From positions 1-12,440 of the forward strand of contig JBGPYQ010000089.1 of assembly GCA_041493345.1 (NCBI GenBank): a stretch of DNA of 12,440 bases. Direction: 5' to 3'. The position numbers were made by a program, and so were the translations under genes. Source of the DNA: VBDM01 sp041493345 (GTDB lineage Bacteria; Pseudomonadota; Gammaproteobacteria; Burkholderiales; SG8-39). The notes under the pieces were generated by a model that was not told where the DNA came from, searched no databases, and worked only from the letters and a program-made list of their open reading frames with translations. Below, in pieces: positions 1 to 6,750 of this stretch (the first letter of the stretch is position 1; each line of letters starts with the position of its first letter).

Positions 1-1395
1 CGACTGCGCGCGGTATATCGCGGCTATGCCGTGATCGTCCAGCAGCTTTCCCCAGGTGCTGTTGGCGGCGATCATCATCTCGGCGACGAGCTTGTCGAGC
101 GGCGTGCCGCGCCTGCGCTCGGTGATGGTGACGCGCGCGTTTTCGTCCCGACCCTCGACGCGGAAGTTGTAATCGGGGCGCTCGGGTGCGCCGGAGGATT
201 TGCCGCGTGCTTTCTCGAGCGCGACCGCGAAGCGCCACAGCGTGTTCAACTCGCGCGAATAAGGAATGTCCTCGCGCGCCTCTCCGGCGAGAAACGCAGC
301 ATCGAGTTCTTCCACGGCGTGATGGCGCAAGTTCGCAGCGATGGGCACGCGCTCTACGCAGGTGTGGCGGTTCTCGATGGCAAAATCGTCAGCACGCATA
401 TCGAGATAGAGGGAAAGCGCCGGGCGCTCGGCGCCTTCGGCGAGGGTGAAACGCTCGATCGCAGCCGGCGGCAGCATGGTGATCTTGGTGCCGGGCATGT
501 ACACAGTCGAAAGCCGCTCGCGCGCCACCGCGTCGAGCGCGGAGCCAGGAGCGAATCCGAGCGTGGGCGCGGCGATGTGAATGCCGATGCGAAGGCGGCC
601 ATCGGGAAGCGGCGTGATCGAAAATGCGTCGTCGATCTCCGTCGTGGCGGCGTCGTCGAGGCTGAACGCCGCCGCCTCGGCTAGCGGCAAATCCCGCGGC
701 TCGGCAGCCTCGAGTCCCTCGGGGAAGCCCGTTCCCTTGGGAAAATACTCGAATAGAAACCGGTTCAAGTGATAGTCGTGGCTGGAGGGAAGCGCACCGC
801 TGCGCTCGATCAGCTTCTCCGGCGAAAGCCCGGTCTTTCCGCAGGCCTCCTCCAGCGCTTTGGTTTCCGGCCGGTTGCGGTCGGGCTTGTACAGGAGTTG
901 CGCTAAAAGCGGCCGAAACTCTTCGGGCAGCTCGCCGCGCGCAAGTTGCCCGGCCCAGGCCTCGATTTGCAGTTGCTGCTGTTTTTTGCGCTCGATACCG
1001 GCAAGCGCGGCGCGCAGCGTTTCGGAGGGCGCCGCGCGGAATCGTCCCCTGCCCTTGCGGTAGAAGTACATGGGCGCCGAGTGCAACTTCACCAGGATCC
1101 CGGCCGCCTCCACCGCCGAGGGCGCGCGGCCACAGTACTCACTCGCGAGCTCCGCAAAACCGAACTCTTCCGCTCCGCAACACTGCCACAGGAAGTCCGT
1201 GTCAATATCCCCTGCCATAGCCTCGGCCTGCGCAAGGAGCTCGCCGGCTCCGGGTTCCGGGAAACGCAGCAGTACGTCTTTTGCCTTGATCTTGGCGCGC
1301 TTGCCGTGGGGCGCCTCGACCTGAAGCGAACTGTCGCCGTCGGCAAGCACCGTGGCGACCTTGAATGCGCTGTTTTCTTCGTAGAGGACGTTCAC
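1..1395 (-). CDS. RNB-domain 3'-5' exoribonuclease (RNase II/VacB family), 3' end cut by window edge
   Basis: The minus strand is open from a GTG at 1395 to the left edge, giving 465 codons with no stop; the C-terminus is missing. The protein begins VNVLYEENSAFKV, as betaproteobacterial RNB ribonucleases do, and no in-frame ATG lies upstream, so GTG is the likely start although no good Shine-Dalgarno is visible. Residues 1-50 form a small N-terminal domain. The RNB catalytic core starts near residue 244. Its acidic signature reads SLDDAATTEIDDAF (245-258) and is followed by GIHIAAP (271-277). In E. coli RNase II, four Asp residues in this motif bind the catalytic metals; here the second lines up with Glu253. 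Family role: processive hydrolysis of single-stranded RNA from the 3' end in the cytoplasm. It is shorter in its N-terminal part than RNase R, so I do not assign rnb or rnr. It is divergent from the next gene. Confidence 0.9.
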   Translation of the reverse strand, partial: MNVLYEENSAFKVATVLADGDSSLQVEAPHGKRAKIKAKDVLLRFPEPGAGELLAQAEAMAGDIDTDFLWQCCGAEEFGFAELASEYCGRAPSAVEAAGILVKLHSAPMYFYRKGRGRFRAAPSETLRAALAGIERKKQQQLQIEAWAGQLARGELPEEFRPLLAQLLYKPDRNRPETKALEEACGKTGLSPEKLIERSGALPSSHDYHLNRFLFEYFPKGTGFPEGLEAAEPRDLPLAEAAAFSLDDAATTEIDDAFSITPLPDGRLRIGIHIAAPTLGFAPGSALDAVARERLSTVYMPGTKITMLPPAAIERFTLAEGAERPALSLYLDMRADDFAIENRHTCVERVPIAANLRHHAVEELDAAFLAGEAREDIPYSRELNTLWRFAVALEKARGKSSGAPERPDYNFRVEGRDENARVTITERRRGTPLDKLVAEMMIAANSTWGKLLDDHGIAAIYRAQS

Positions 1396-1449
1396 GAAAG
1401 GGAAGCAAACCGGCAGGGGCCGCGTCGTGTCGGCCGATTGAATGAGATA

Positions 1450-1455
1450 ATTATA
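1450..1455 (-). promoter_or_regulatory. candidate -10 box (TATAAT) for the RNB ribonuclease gene
   Basis: A perfect TATAAT lies on the minus strand in the 109-bp divergent intergenic region, about 55 bp before the GTG start. No good -35 hexamer is found at 16-18 bp, so this is a weak call. The AT-rich patch could equally serve the plus-strand gene at 1505. Confidence 0.3.
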
Positions 1456-1504
1456 TCGTAGCAGCGCTCTCGTCCCGCCGGAAAAAAGATCCAAGGACCA
1501 AAAA

Positions 1505-2644
1505 ATGGCCAAGATTGAATCGATTTTTGTCGCCACCGCCCGGGTTCCACTTGACAGCGTTACCAGTTTCGCCACGCGCACGGTGTCCGCGCGGGACTAT
1601 GGTCTGGTCAAGATACGAGCCGGTGGCGTCGAGGGCATCGGCTTCTGCTACGCCGGCTCCTCGGGCGGGACGCTCGTCGCGCACGCCCTCGAAGAGCTGC
1701 TCGCGCCCATCCTGCTCGGAAAAGACAGTCTGCTCGTCGAAGGATTGTGGCAGCGCATGTTCCAGGAGACGCTGCTGCAAGGGCGGGCCGGCAGCGTCAT
1801 GCGGGCGATTTCGATCCTCGACTGCGCGCTCTGGGACCTGAATGCGCGCACGGCGAAGCTCCCGCTCTACAAGTACCTCGGCGCGGTCGTGGACGACGCC
1901 GTGCCGGCCTACGCGAGCGGCGGCTATTACCTTGCCGGCAAGACGCCGCGGAAGCTCGGCGAGGAAATGGCCGGATACGTGAAAGCCGGCTTCAGTGCGG
2001 TGAAGATGAAAGTGGGAAAGCTCTCGCCCAAGGAAGAAGAAGCTCGGGTGAAAGCGGCGCGCGACGCCATTGGGCCCGAAGTCGAGCTGATGCTCGACGC
2101 GAACAACGCCTGGCACGATCTGCCCACCGCGATGCGCTATTTGGAACGCTTCGAGCTCTACGATCCCTACTGGATCGAGGAACCGTTCTTCCCCGACGAC
2201 ATAGAAAACCACGCGCGGCTGGCGAAGCTCACCCGCGTCGCCGTCGCGACCGGCGAGATCGGCACCGGCCGCTGGCACTTCAAGGAGATCCTCGACAAGG
2301 GCGCGGCGGCAATCCTGCAGACCGACGCGCTGGTGTGCGGCGGGATCTCGGAATGGAAAAGAATCGCCGCGACGGCCGCGAGCTACAACGTCACCGTTTG
2401 CCCGCACTGGTTCCACGACCTGCACGCGCACCTGGTGGCGGCGACGCCGAACGCGCGTTATGTCGAGTTCTTCCCCGACGACCAGGTGCTGAATTTCCGG
2501 CGCCTCATCGACACGCAGTTGACGGCGAAGGACGGGATGCTGCTCTTGCCGAAGACCCCGGGCCTGGGGTTCAGGTTCGACGAAAAAACCGTGGCGCGCT
2601 ACGCGCTCAAAGACGGCAAATCCGCCTGGAAAGTGCTCAAGTAA
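1505..2644 (+). CDS. mandelate racemase/muconate lactonizing enzyme family protein (enolase superfamily)
   Basis: This 379-residue protein has the full enolase-superfamily plan: an N-terminal capping domain (about 1-125) and a (beta/alpha)7 barrel. Visible active-site elements are the K-x-K base motif KMK (167-169), metal ligands D198 (in LDANN), E225 (in IEEP) and E251 (in TGE), D274 in QTD, and a His-rich segment PHWFHD (300-305) holding H301, the likely partner of D274 in a His-Asp dyad. Such enzymes abstract the proton alpha to a carboxylate to racemise, dehydrate or cycloisomerise acids, often sugar acids. The substrate cannot be read from sequence, and no catabolic genes lie nearby to suggest one. 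ATG at 1505 is supported by AAGGA at 1493-1497. Its stop abuts the stop of the convergent yqiA gene with no spacer. Length is normal for the family. Confidence 0.92.
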   Translation: MAKIESIFVATARVPLDSVTSFATRTVSARDYGLVKIRAGGVEGIGFCYAGSSGGTLVAHALEELLAPILLGKDSLLVEGLWQRMFQETLLQGRAGSVMRAISILDCALWDLNARTAKLPLYKYLGAVVDDAVPAYASGGYYLAGKTPRKLGEEMAGYVKAGFSAVKMKVGKLSPKEEEARVKAARDAIGPEVELMLDANNAWHDLPTAMRYLERFELYDPYWIEEPFFPDDIENHARLAKLTRVAVATGEIGTGRWHFKEILDKGAAAILQTDALVCGGISEWKRIAATAASYNVTVCPHWFHDLHAHLVAATPNARYVEFFPDDQVLNFRRLIDTQLTAKDGMLLLPKTPGLGFRFDEKTVARYALKDGKSAWKVLK

Positions 2645-3211
2645 TCAGCTCATCCCCGCAAATTCCAGGATCAAAGGAATCTGCCCCGGAAAGCTCGCCA
2701 GGGTGTGGTCCCCGCCCTGCACCACCACCTGCTTCGCGCCGCGGTATTTTTTCACCGCCAGCCGGTAATCGAGTACTTCATCACCGGTTTCGACCAGCAG
2801 CAGATAGCGCTCCGGGTGCACTTTTTGGACGAAAAGCTTCTCCCATTGCCGCAGATGCTGCTCGGTGAGCTCGTATTTCTCGCCGCCGCGGTAGCTCTCC
2901 TGCGGGCCCAGATAAGCGCGCAGGCCCACGTGCGGGTCGATTGCGGGATTGATCAGCGCCGCGCGCACCCCGTACTTTTCCGCAAGCCAGGTTGCGTAGA
3001 AACCGCCGAGCGAACTTCCGATCAGCGTGACCCGATCTTTTGGAAAGCGCGCCATTTCCGCCTCGACGGCGGCGATCGCCTCGTCCGGCCCGTGCGGCAG
3101 CTGCGGGCAGGTGAATTGCGCCCCCTGCCCCCGCTCTTCGAGATACCTCTTGAATGTTTGCGCCTTGCCCGACTGCGGCGAGCTGTTGAAGCCGTGCAGG
3201 TAAATGATCAT
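2645..3211 (-). CDS. yqiA: YqiA-type alpha/beta-hydrolase esterase (UPF0227 family)
   Basis: This 188-residue cytoplasmic esterase begins MIIYLHGFNSSPQS, the oxyanion-side HGF motif typical of YqiA. The nucleophile elbow is GSSLG (65-69) with Ser67. The acid is probably D144 (in ETGDE) or D148, and the His is H169 in GGDHT (166-170). YqiA of E. coli hydrolyses acyl-CoA and short acyl esters in vitro; its physiological role is unclear. The start is fixed by the ATGA overlap with the upstream mpl stop (3208-3211), so the two genes are probably co-transcribed and translationally coupled. Its stop touches the stop of the convergent gene at 2644, leaving no room for an intergenic terminator. Confidence 0.9.
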   Translation of the reverse strand: MIIYLHGFNSSPQSGKAQTFKRYLEERGQGAQFTCPQLPHGPDEAIAAVEAEMARFPKDRVTLIGSSLGGFYATWLAEKYGVRAALINPAIDPHVGLRAYLGPQESYRGGEKYELTEQHLRQWEKLFVQKVHPERYLLLVETGDEVLDYRLAVKKYRGAKQVVVQGGDHTLASFPGQIPLILEFAGMS

Positions 3212-4575
3212 TTAAAGGGTCGGCGCCCTGCCCTTTCGCCCAGTGCCGCCAGCAGCCGCTCGTGGATGCCGCCGAAGCCGCCGTTGCTCATGACGAGCAC
3301 ATGATCACCGGGCCGGGCTTCGGCCGCGATGGCCGCAACCAGCCGTCCCAAGTCACTTTCGCAGGCCGCGCGCGCACCGAGAGGCGCGAGCACTGCCGTA
3401 GCGTCCCAGTCCAGATTGGCGCTGTAACAGAAGATCCGGTCGGCGTGCTCGAGGCTGCCCGGCAGTTTGTCCTTCATCACGCCGAGCCTCATGGTGTTGG
3501 AGCGCGGCTCCAGCACCGCGAGAATCCGCTCGCGGCCCACCTTGTGCCGCAGGCCGGCGAGGGTCGTGGCGATGGCCGTCGGATGGTGGGCAAAATCGTC
3601 CCACACCGAAACGCCCGCCGCCTTGCCCCGAAGCTCCATGCGGCGTTTGACGTTTTCGAAGCGCGCGAGTGAATCGACGGCGCAGGCCGGATCGACTCCG
3701 GTTGCGCGGGCGGCCACGATCGCCGCGAGAGCGTTCATCCGGTTGTGTTCGCCGAAACAGCTCCACCGTACCCGGCCAACGGGCCTGCCTTGATTTGTGA
3801 CTTCCAGATATCCCGCTTCGGTTTCGATTGCGCTCCAACCCTCTTTCACGCCGAAGCGCTCGACCGGAGTCCAGCAACCTCTTGCGAGCACTCGCCCTAT
3901 CGCCAGGTCAACCCCGTTTACCACCAGCCGACCCGACGTCGGGATTGTACGAACGAAATGATGAAATTGTGTCTCGATCGCCGCAAGATCACCGAAGATG
4001 TCTGCATGATCGAACTCTATATTGTTAAGAACAGCGGTCTTCGGTCGATAGTGCACCATCTTGGAGCGCTTGTCGAAGAAGGCGGTATCGTACTCGTCAG
4101 CTTCAATGACAAAATACCTTTGGGTTCCGAGCCTTGCAGAAATTCCGAAGTTCTGCGGCACCCCTCCAATCAGAAACCCGGGGGCGAGCCCCGCATCCTC
4201 GAGTATCCAGGCAAGCATGGAGGAAGTCGTTGTTTTTCCATGAGTTCCAGCAACTGCGAGCACCCACTTTCCTGCCAAGACGTTTTCGGCGAGCCATTGC
4301 GGGCCCGACGCGTAGCGGTCGTCCCGGTCGAGGATCGCCTCCATGAGAGGGTTGCCACGGCTGACGACGTTCCCAATCACCCACAGGTCTGGATTCAGAG
4401 TGAGCTGGGCGACGCCGTAACCCTCGATCAACTCGATACCTTGCGCGCTGAGCTGAGTGCTCATCGGCGGATACACGTTGGCGTCGCAGCCGGTGACCCG
4501 ATGGCCCGCCGCTTTCGCGATCGTGGCGACGCCTCCCATGAAGGTGCCGCAGATGCCGAGGATATGAATGTGCAC
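3208..4575 (-). CDS. mpl: UDP-N-acetylmuramate:L-alanyl-gamma-D-glutamyl-meso-diaminopimelate ligase
   Basis: A Mur-ligase-family enzyme that reattaches the tripeptide released from murein turnover to UDP-MurNAc using ATP, in cytoplasmic peptidoglycan recycling. With a GTG start at 4575 it has 455 residues. Motifs in order: HIHILGICGTFMGG (2-15), the Mpl-type N-terminus; P-loop GTHGKTTT (110-117); EADEYD (158-163); NNIEFDHADI (184-193); FGEHNRMN (274-281); DDFAHHP (326-332); EPRSNTMRLG (356-365); and MSNGGFGGIH (429-438), characteristic of Mpl. All family motifs are intact. Another GTG at 4596 would add 7 residues; I prefer 4575 because the family normally begins right at the HIHILG motif and a CAGG sits just upstream. 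It is first in a two-gene operon with yqiA, as their 4-bp overlap indicates. Confidence 0.95.
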   Translation of the reverse strand: MHIHILGICGTFMGGVATIAKAAGHRVTGCDANVYPPMSTQLSAQGIELIEGYGVAQLTLNPDLWVIGNVVSRGNPLMEAILDRDDRYASGPQWLAENVLAGKWVLAVAGTHGKTTTSSMLAWILEDAGLAPGFLIGGVPQNFGISARLGTQRYFVIEADEYDTAFFDKRSKMVHYRPKTAVLNNIEFDHADIFGDLAAIETQFHHFVRTIPTSGRLVVNGVDLAIGRVLARGCWTPVERFGVKEGWSAIETEAGYLEVTNQGRPVGRVRWSCFGEHNRMNALAAIVAARATGVDPACAVDSLARFENVKRRMELRGKAAGVSVWDDFAHHPTAIATTLAGLRHKVGRERILAVLEPRSNTMRLGVMKDKLPGSLEHADRIFCYSANLDWDATAVLAPLGARAACESDLGRLVAAIAAEARPGDHVLVMSNGGFGGIHERLLAALGERAGRRPFK

Positions 4576-4668
4576 GGGCCTGTGGGCGGTGAGCACGCTC
4601 TCGCAGGCGAGCGCGTGTTGAAAAGCTGTGTTGCAGCGCAGTCAAAACGGTTGCGCGATGCAGCCGCG

Positions 4669-4674
4669 ATTCTA
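4669..4674 (-). promoter_or_regulatory. candidate -10 box (TAGAAT) for the mpl-yqiA operon
   Basis: TAGAATCGCG on the minus strand resembles many betaproteobacterial -10 regions and lies about 95 bp before the preferred mpl start. The -35 region at 17 bp is poor. Called only from position and hexamer similarity. Confidence 0.3.
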
Positions 4675-4680
4675 GCTTAC

Positions 4681-4709
4681 TTCGCCAGCATTTCCGGCTG
4701 CGGTATCAT
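4681..4709 (+). promoter_or_regulatory. candidate promoter for the gene at 4739 (TTCGCC, 17 bp, TATCAT)
   Basis: TATCAT at 4704-4709 is a fair -10, with the partial -35 TTCGCC at 4681-4686 and a 17-bp spacer. Transcription would begin near 4716, about 23 nt before the TTG start. The -35 matches only three of six consensus bases. Confidence 0.3.
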
Positions 4710-4738
4710 GCCCCGTCGCTCCCCGCCCGCTTCCTGCC

Positions 4739-5383
4739 TTGCCGAAAGACAACAAACCCAAGCAGCAGCAAATGCGCGCGCGCATCGCCGCGGCAGCGGC
4801 ACGCATGATGGCCGAGGACGGCGTCGAAGACTTCGCCCTCGCCAAGCGCAAAGCCGCGCGTCAGCTCGGGGCGGAGGATACGCAAGCACTGCCGAAAAAC
4901 CAGGAGATCGAGGCCGAGTTGCGCGCCTATCAGTCGCTCTTCCAGGCCGAGGAACAGCGCGAGCGCATCCGGTATCTGCGCGAGCGGGCGCTCGAGGCGA
5001 TGCAGCTACTCTCGCAATTCCGCCCTTATCTCGCCGGTCCGGTGCTGAAGGGCACCGCCGGGCGTTATGGCGACATCGACCTGCAGCTCTTTACCGACGA
5101 CAGCAAGGCCGTGGAGCTCTTTCTCCTCAACCGCAATATTTCCTACGACATTTCCGACCAGCGTCACTTCGCCGGTGATCAGGCGCGCGCGGTTTCCGTG
5201 CTGAAGTTCGAGTGGCAGGGCATGCCGGTCAACCTCGCCATCTACACCCTGAACGACGAGCGCGGCACCGTGAGGACCTCGTATGCGGGGCGCCCCTTGG
5301 AGCGTGCCGGAATCCAGGCCTTGACCCAGCTCTTGTCCGGGCAGGATGGTGCGGCCCATGCCGGCAGAAAATCGCTGGCTTAG
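4739..5383 (+). CDS. conserved protein of unknown function with nucleotidyltransferase-like motif
   Basis: A 214-residue predicted cytoplasmic protein. Residues 12-90 are helical and charged (ARMMAEDG at 21-28, then AKRKAARQLGA at 35-45, then a Glu/Arg-rich helix). The C-terminal half holds GTAGRYGDIDLQLFTDD (105-121), resembling the G-(x)n-D-x-D metal-binding motif of the DNA polymerase beta-type nucleotidyltransferase fold (D112, D114). A third acidic residue is expected on a later strand, but the candidate strand reads MPVNLAIYT (162-170) with Asn where Asp would sit, so activity is uncertain. I recall similar betaproteobacterial hypothetical proteins, but no function. The start is uncertain: TTG at 4739 has no Shine-Dalgarno; ATG at 4772 is the alternative and would still keep the ARMMAEDG segment. 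It is divergent from mpl. Confidence 0.75.
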   Translation: MPKDNKPKQQQMRARIAAAAARMMAEDGVEDFALAKRKAARQLGAEDTQALPKNQEIEAELRAYQSLFQAEEQRERIRYLRERALEAMQLLSQFRPYLAGPVLKGTAGRYGDIDLQLFTDDSKAVELFLLNRNISYDISDQRHFAGDQARAVSVLKFEWQGMPVNLAIYTLNDERGTVRTSYAGRPLERAGIQALTQLLSGQDGAAHAGRKSLA

Positions 5384-5615
5384 TCATATTTCAGCATCGA
5401 TTTGCATCGAATAGCCTGCAACTTGTAGGCATCGTCATTGATTCTAGGCCTAAGGTTTTTAAGTTCTCGAGAGCTCATTAAGCAGACGCGAGTCCCCGTA
5501 ATCCGGTGGACCGGGTTCTCGTTTACATCGATCCTTGACCGGTCGGGGAGGGTGGCGAAAACTCATCTGGGCGGCGTTAACGTGGAGGGGCTCTCGAGCT
5601 GGCTGCGACCGTTGC

Positions 5616-5645
5616 TTATCTAAGTTATTCTTTTTACGTTAAAAT
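5616..5645 (+). promoter_or_regulatory. candidate aroQ promoter (-10 TAAAAT at 5640-5645)
   Basis: TAAAAT lies in an AT-rich patch about 50 bp before the aroQ ATG. A partial -35, TTATCT at 5616-5621, sits 18 bp upstream. Only the -10 is reasonable, so confidence is low. Confidence 0.3.
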
Positions 5646-5661
5646 CGCCCAACTGCTGGAC

Positions 5662-5691
5662 AACTTGCCGGCATTTGCGTCAAACTTGCCG
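5662..5691 (+). repeat. direct repeat AACTTGCCG x2 in the aroQ leader
   Basis: Identical 9-mers at 5662-5670 and 5683-5691, 21 bp start to start (about two helical turns). A weaker related copy, AACTGCTGG, is at 5651-5659. The second copy ends 2 nt before the aroQ ATG, where a Shine-Dalgarno would be expected. The function is unknown: it could be an operator or chance. Confidence 0.5.
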
Positions 5692-5693
5692 CT

Positions 5694-6176
5694 ATGTCAA
5701 AGCCTAAGCGCGCTTCTCGCGCGCTCCCGCGAAGGGTCAGGAACATCCTCCTCCTTCACGGCCCCAACCTGAATCTCCTCGGCACCCGTGAACCTGGGAT
5801 TTACGGGACCGATACGTTCAAAAACATCAACGAGCGGCTCACCCGCGCGGCCCGGCGCCATGGAGCCTCACTGGAAATCTTTCAGAGCAACCATGAGGGT
5901 GCGCTGATTGAGCGCGTACATGCTGCGAAAACGCAGCGAATTTCATGGATCATCGTCAATCCTGCAGGCCTGACCCACACCAGCGTGGCACTGCGGGACG
6001 CCTTGGCGGCGGTCAGGATCCGTTTCATCGAGGTACATCTGTCGAATATCCATTCCAGGGAGCCGTTCCGACGCTATTCGTATTTTTCCGACCTCGCTGT
6101 GGGCACGATCTGCGGGCTGGGGAGCCGGGGCTATGACTTCGCACTGCAGTTCGCATTGCAAACGACTGGGAAGTAA
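5694..6176 (+). CDS. aroQ: type II 3-dehydroquinate dehydratase
   Basis: Catalyses reversible dehydration of 3-dehydroquinate to 3-dehydroshikimate, step three of the shikimate pathway, as a cytoplasmic dodecamer in this family. The 160-residue protein shows the type II hallmarks: LLHGPNLNLLGTREP (20-34) with the active-site Arg32, catalytic Tyr37 in GIYG, QSNHEG (64-69), NPAGLTHTS (89-97) with Asn89 and His95, VHLSNIHSRE (114-123) with His115, and Arg122. The motif block starts about 15 residues later than in most family members because of a basic N-terminal extension (MSKPKRASRALPRR); no later ATG or GTG would give the short form. No Shine-Dalgarno precedes the ATG; a direct repeat occupies that position. 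The gene is followed by a hairpin terminator and then accB. Confidence 0.95.
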   Translation: MSKPKRASRALPRRVRNILLLHGPNLNLLGTREPGIYGTDTFKNINERLTRAARRHGASLEIFQSNHEGALIERVHAAKTQRISWIIVNPAGLTHTSVALRDALAAVRIRFIEVHLSNIHSREPFRRYSYFSDLAVGTICGLGSRGYDFALQFALQTTGK

Positions 6177-6191
6177 CAAATTTGGGGGATC

Positions 6192-6219
6192 AAAAGGGGG
6201 TGTGCCCCCTTTTCGTTAT
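6192..6219 (+). terminator. rho-independent terminator after aroQ
   Basis: Perfect 9-bp stem AAAAGGGGG (6192-6200) and CCCCCTTTT (6205-6213) with a TGTG loop, followed by CGTTAT. The stem's own T-run provides the U-tract. A second GGGGG at 6184-6188 could pair with the same CCCCC in a competing fold. It lies 16 nt after the aroQ stop and about 70 nt before accB, so it may separate aroQ from accBC or act as an attenuator. Confidence 0.85.
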
Positions 6220-6268
6220 TGAACCTAAGCCAACCCCTCGCGCACCGGTACCGAAATCGGATTGCGGT

Positions 6269-6274
6269 AGGAGG
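6269..6274 (+). promoter_or_regulatory. strong ribosome binding site of accB (AGGAGG)
   Basis: A consensus AGGAGG sits 5 nt before the accB ATG at 6280 and fixes that start. It is one of only three strong Shine-Dalgarno sequences I see in the window. No convincing promoter hexamers lie between the terminator and this site. Confidence 0.85.
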
Positions 6275-6279
6275 CCAGC

Positions 6280-6741
6280 ATGGATTTGCGCAAGCTGAAG
6301 AAGTTGATCGACCTAGTCGAGGAATCGGGCATCGCCGAGCTTGAGGTGACCGAGGGCGAAGAAAAGGTCAAGATCGTAAAAAGCGGCCCGGGCGGCAGGG
6401 AAGGCGTGGTATTGCCCGTTCCTGCCCGCGCCGGAGGCGCGCCCGCGGCAGAAACGCCGCCCGCGGCCGTCGCTGCTCCGGCAGATCAGGCTCCGACCTC
6501 ATTCGAGGGCCATCTCGTCAAATCGCCGATGGTAGGCACCTTCTACCGCTCGGCCTCCCCCGGCACGAAGGCTTTTGTCGAGGTCGGCGACACGGTCAAG
6601 ACCGGACAAGCCATCTGCATCATCGAGGCAATGAAGCTGATGAACGAGATCGAAGCCGACAAGGACGGCGTAATCAAGGCGATCCTGGTCGAGAACGGCC
6701 AGCCGGTCGAATACGGCGAGCCGCTCATGATGATTGGGTAG
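6280..6741 (+). CDS. accB: acetyl-CoA carboxylase biotin carboxyl carrier protein (BCCP)
   Basis: The carrier subunit of acetyl-CoA carboxylase, committing acetyl-CoA to fatty acid synthesis. The 153-residue protein has an N-terminal helical domain (MDLRKLKKLIDLVEESG, 1-17), an Ala/Pro-rich linker (about 48-72) and a C-terminal biotinyl domain (about 77-153). The biotin-accepting lysine is K119 in EAMKLMNE (116-123). The thumb segment special to bacterial BCCP is present as SASPGTKAFVEVG (91-103). Length is typical. The ATG at 6280 has AGGAGG 5 nt upstream. accC follows after 9 nt, the usual accBC pair, so the two are almost surely co-transcribed. Confidence 0.97.
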   Translation: MDLRKLKKLIDLVEESGIAELEVTEGEEKVKIVKSGPGGREGVVLPVPARAGGAPAAETPPAAVAAPADQAPTSFEGHLVKSPMVGTFYRSASPGTKAFVEVGDTVKTGQAICIIEAMKLMNEIEADKDGVIKAILVENGQPVEYGEPLMMIG

Positions 6742-6750
6742 CCGCGCGGC

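Larger units (their letters stand above)
5384..5693. other. 310-bp intergenic stretch without a convincing gene
   Basis: No reading frame here looks like a conserved protein, and no tRNA or terminator hairpin with a T-tract is visible. It contains a short direct repeat GCATCGA (5394-5400 and 5404-5410), the palindromes TAGGCCTA (5445-5452) and TCTCGAGA (5465-5472), and, near the right end, AT-rich DNA leading into aroQ. A 61-codon TTG-started frame at 5438-5623 has no Shine-Dalgarno and no recognisable motif, so I do not call it a gene. Composition is less GC-rich than the flanking genes. Confidence 0.5.

Noticed and set aside
31..684. Plus-strand open frame (217 codons) in the first kilobase
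   Set aside because: It lies opposite the RNB catalytic domain, which reads through on the minus strand with a clear signature.
1451..2431. Minus-strand open frame (326 codons) opposite the mandelate racemase-family gene
   Set aside because: Antisense shadow of a gene with intact active-site residues; no motif of its own.
3745..5178. Plus-strand open frame spanning mpl antisense into the next gene
   Set aside because: It crosses a real minus-strand gene and then runs out of frame through the real plus-strand gene; no domain is visible.
5490..5560. tRNA-like GGGTTCTCG segment in the 310-bp gap
   Set aside because: No GTTCGA T-loop core, acceptor pairing or anticodon arm could be assembled around it.
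5438..5623. 61-codon plus-strand frame in the gap before aroQ
   Set aside because: TTG start, no Shine-Dalgarno, no motif; likely chance in intergenic DNA.
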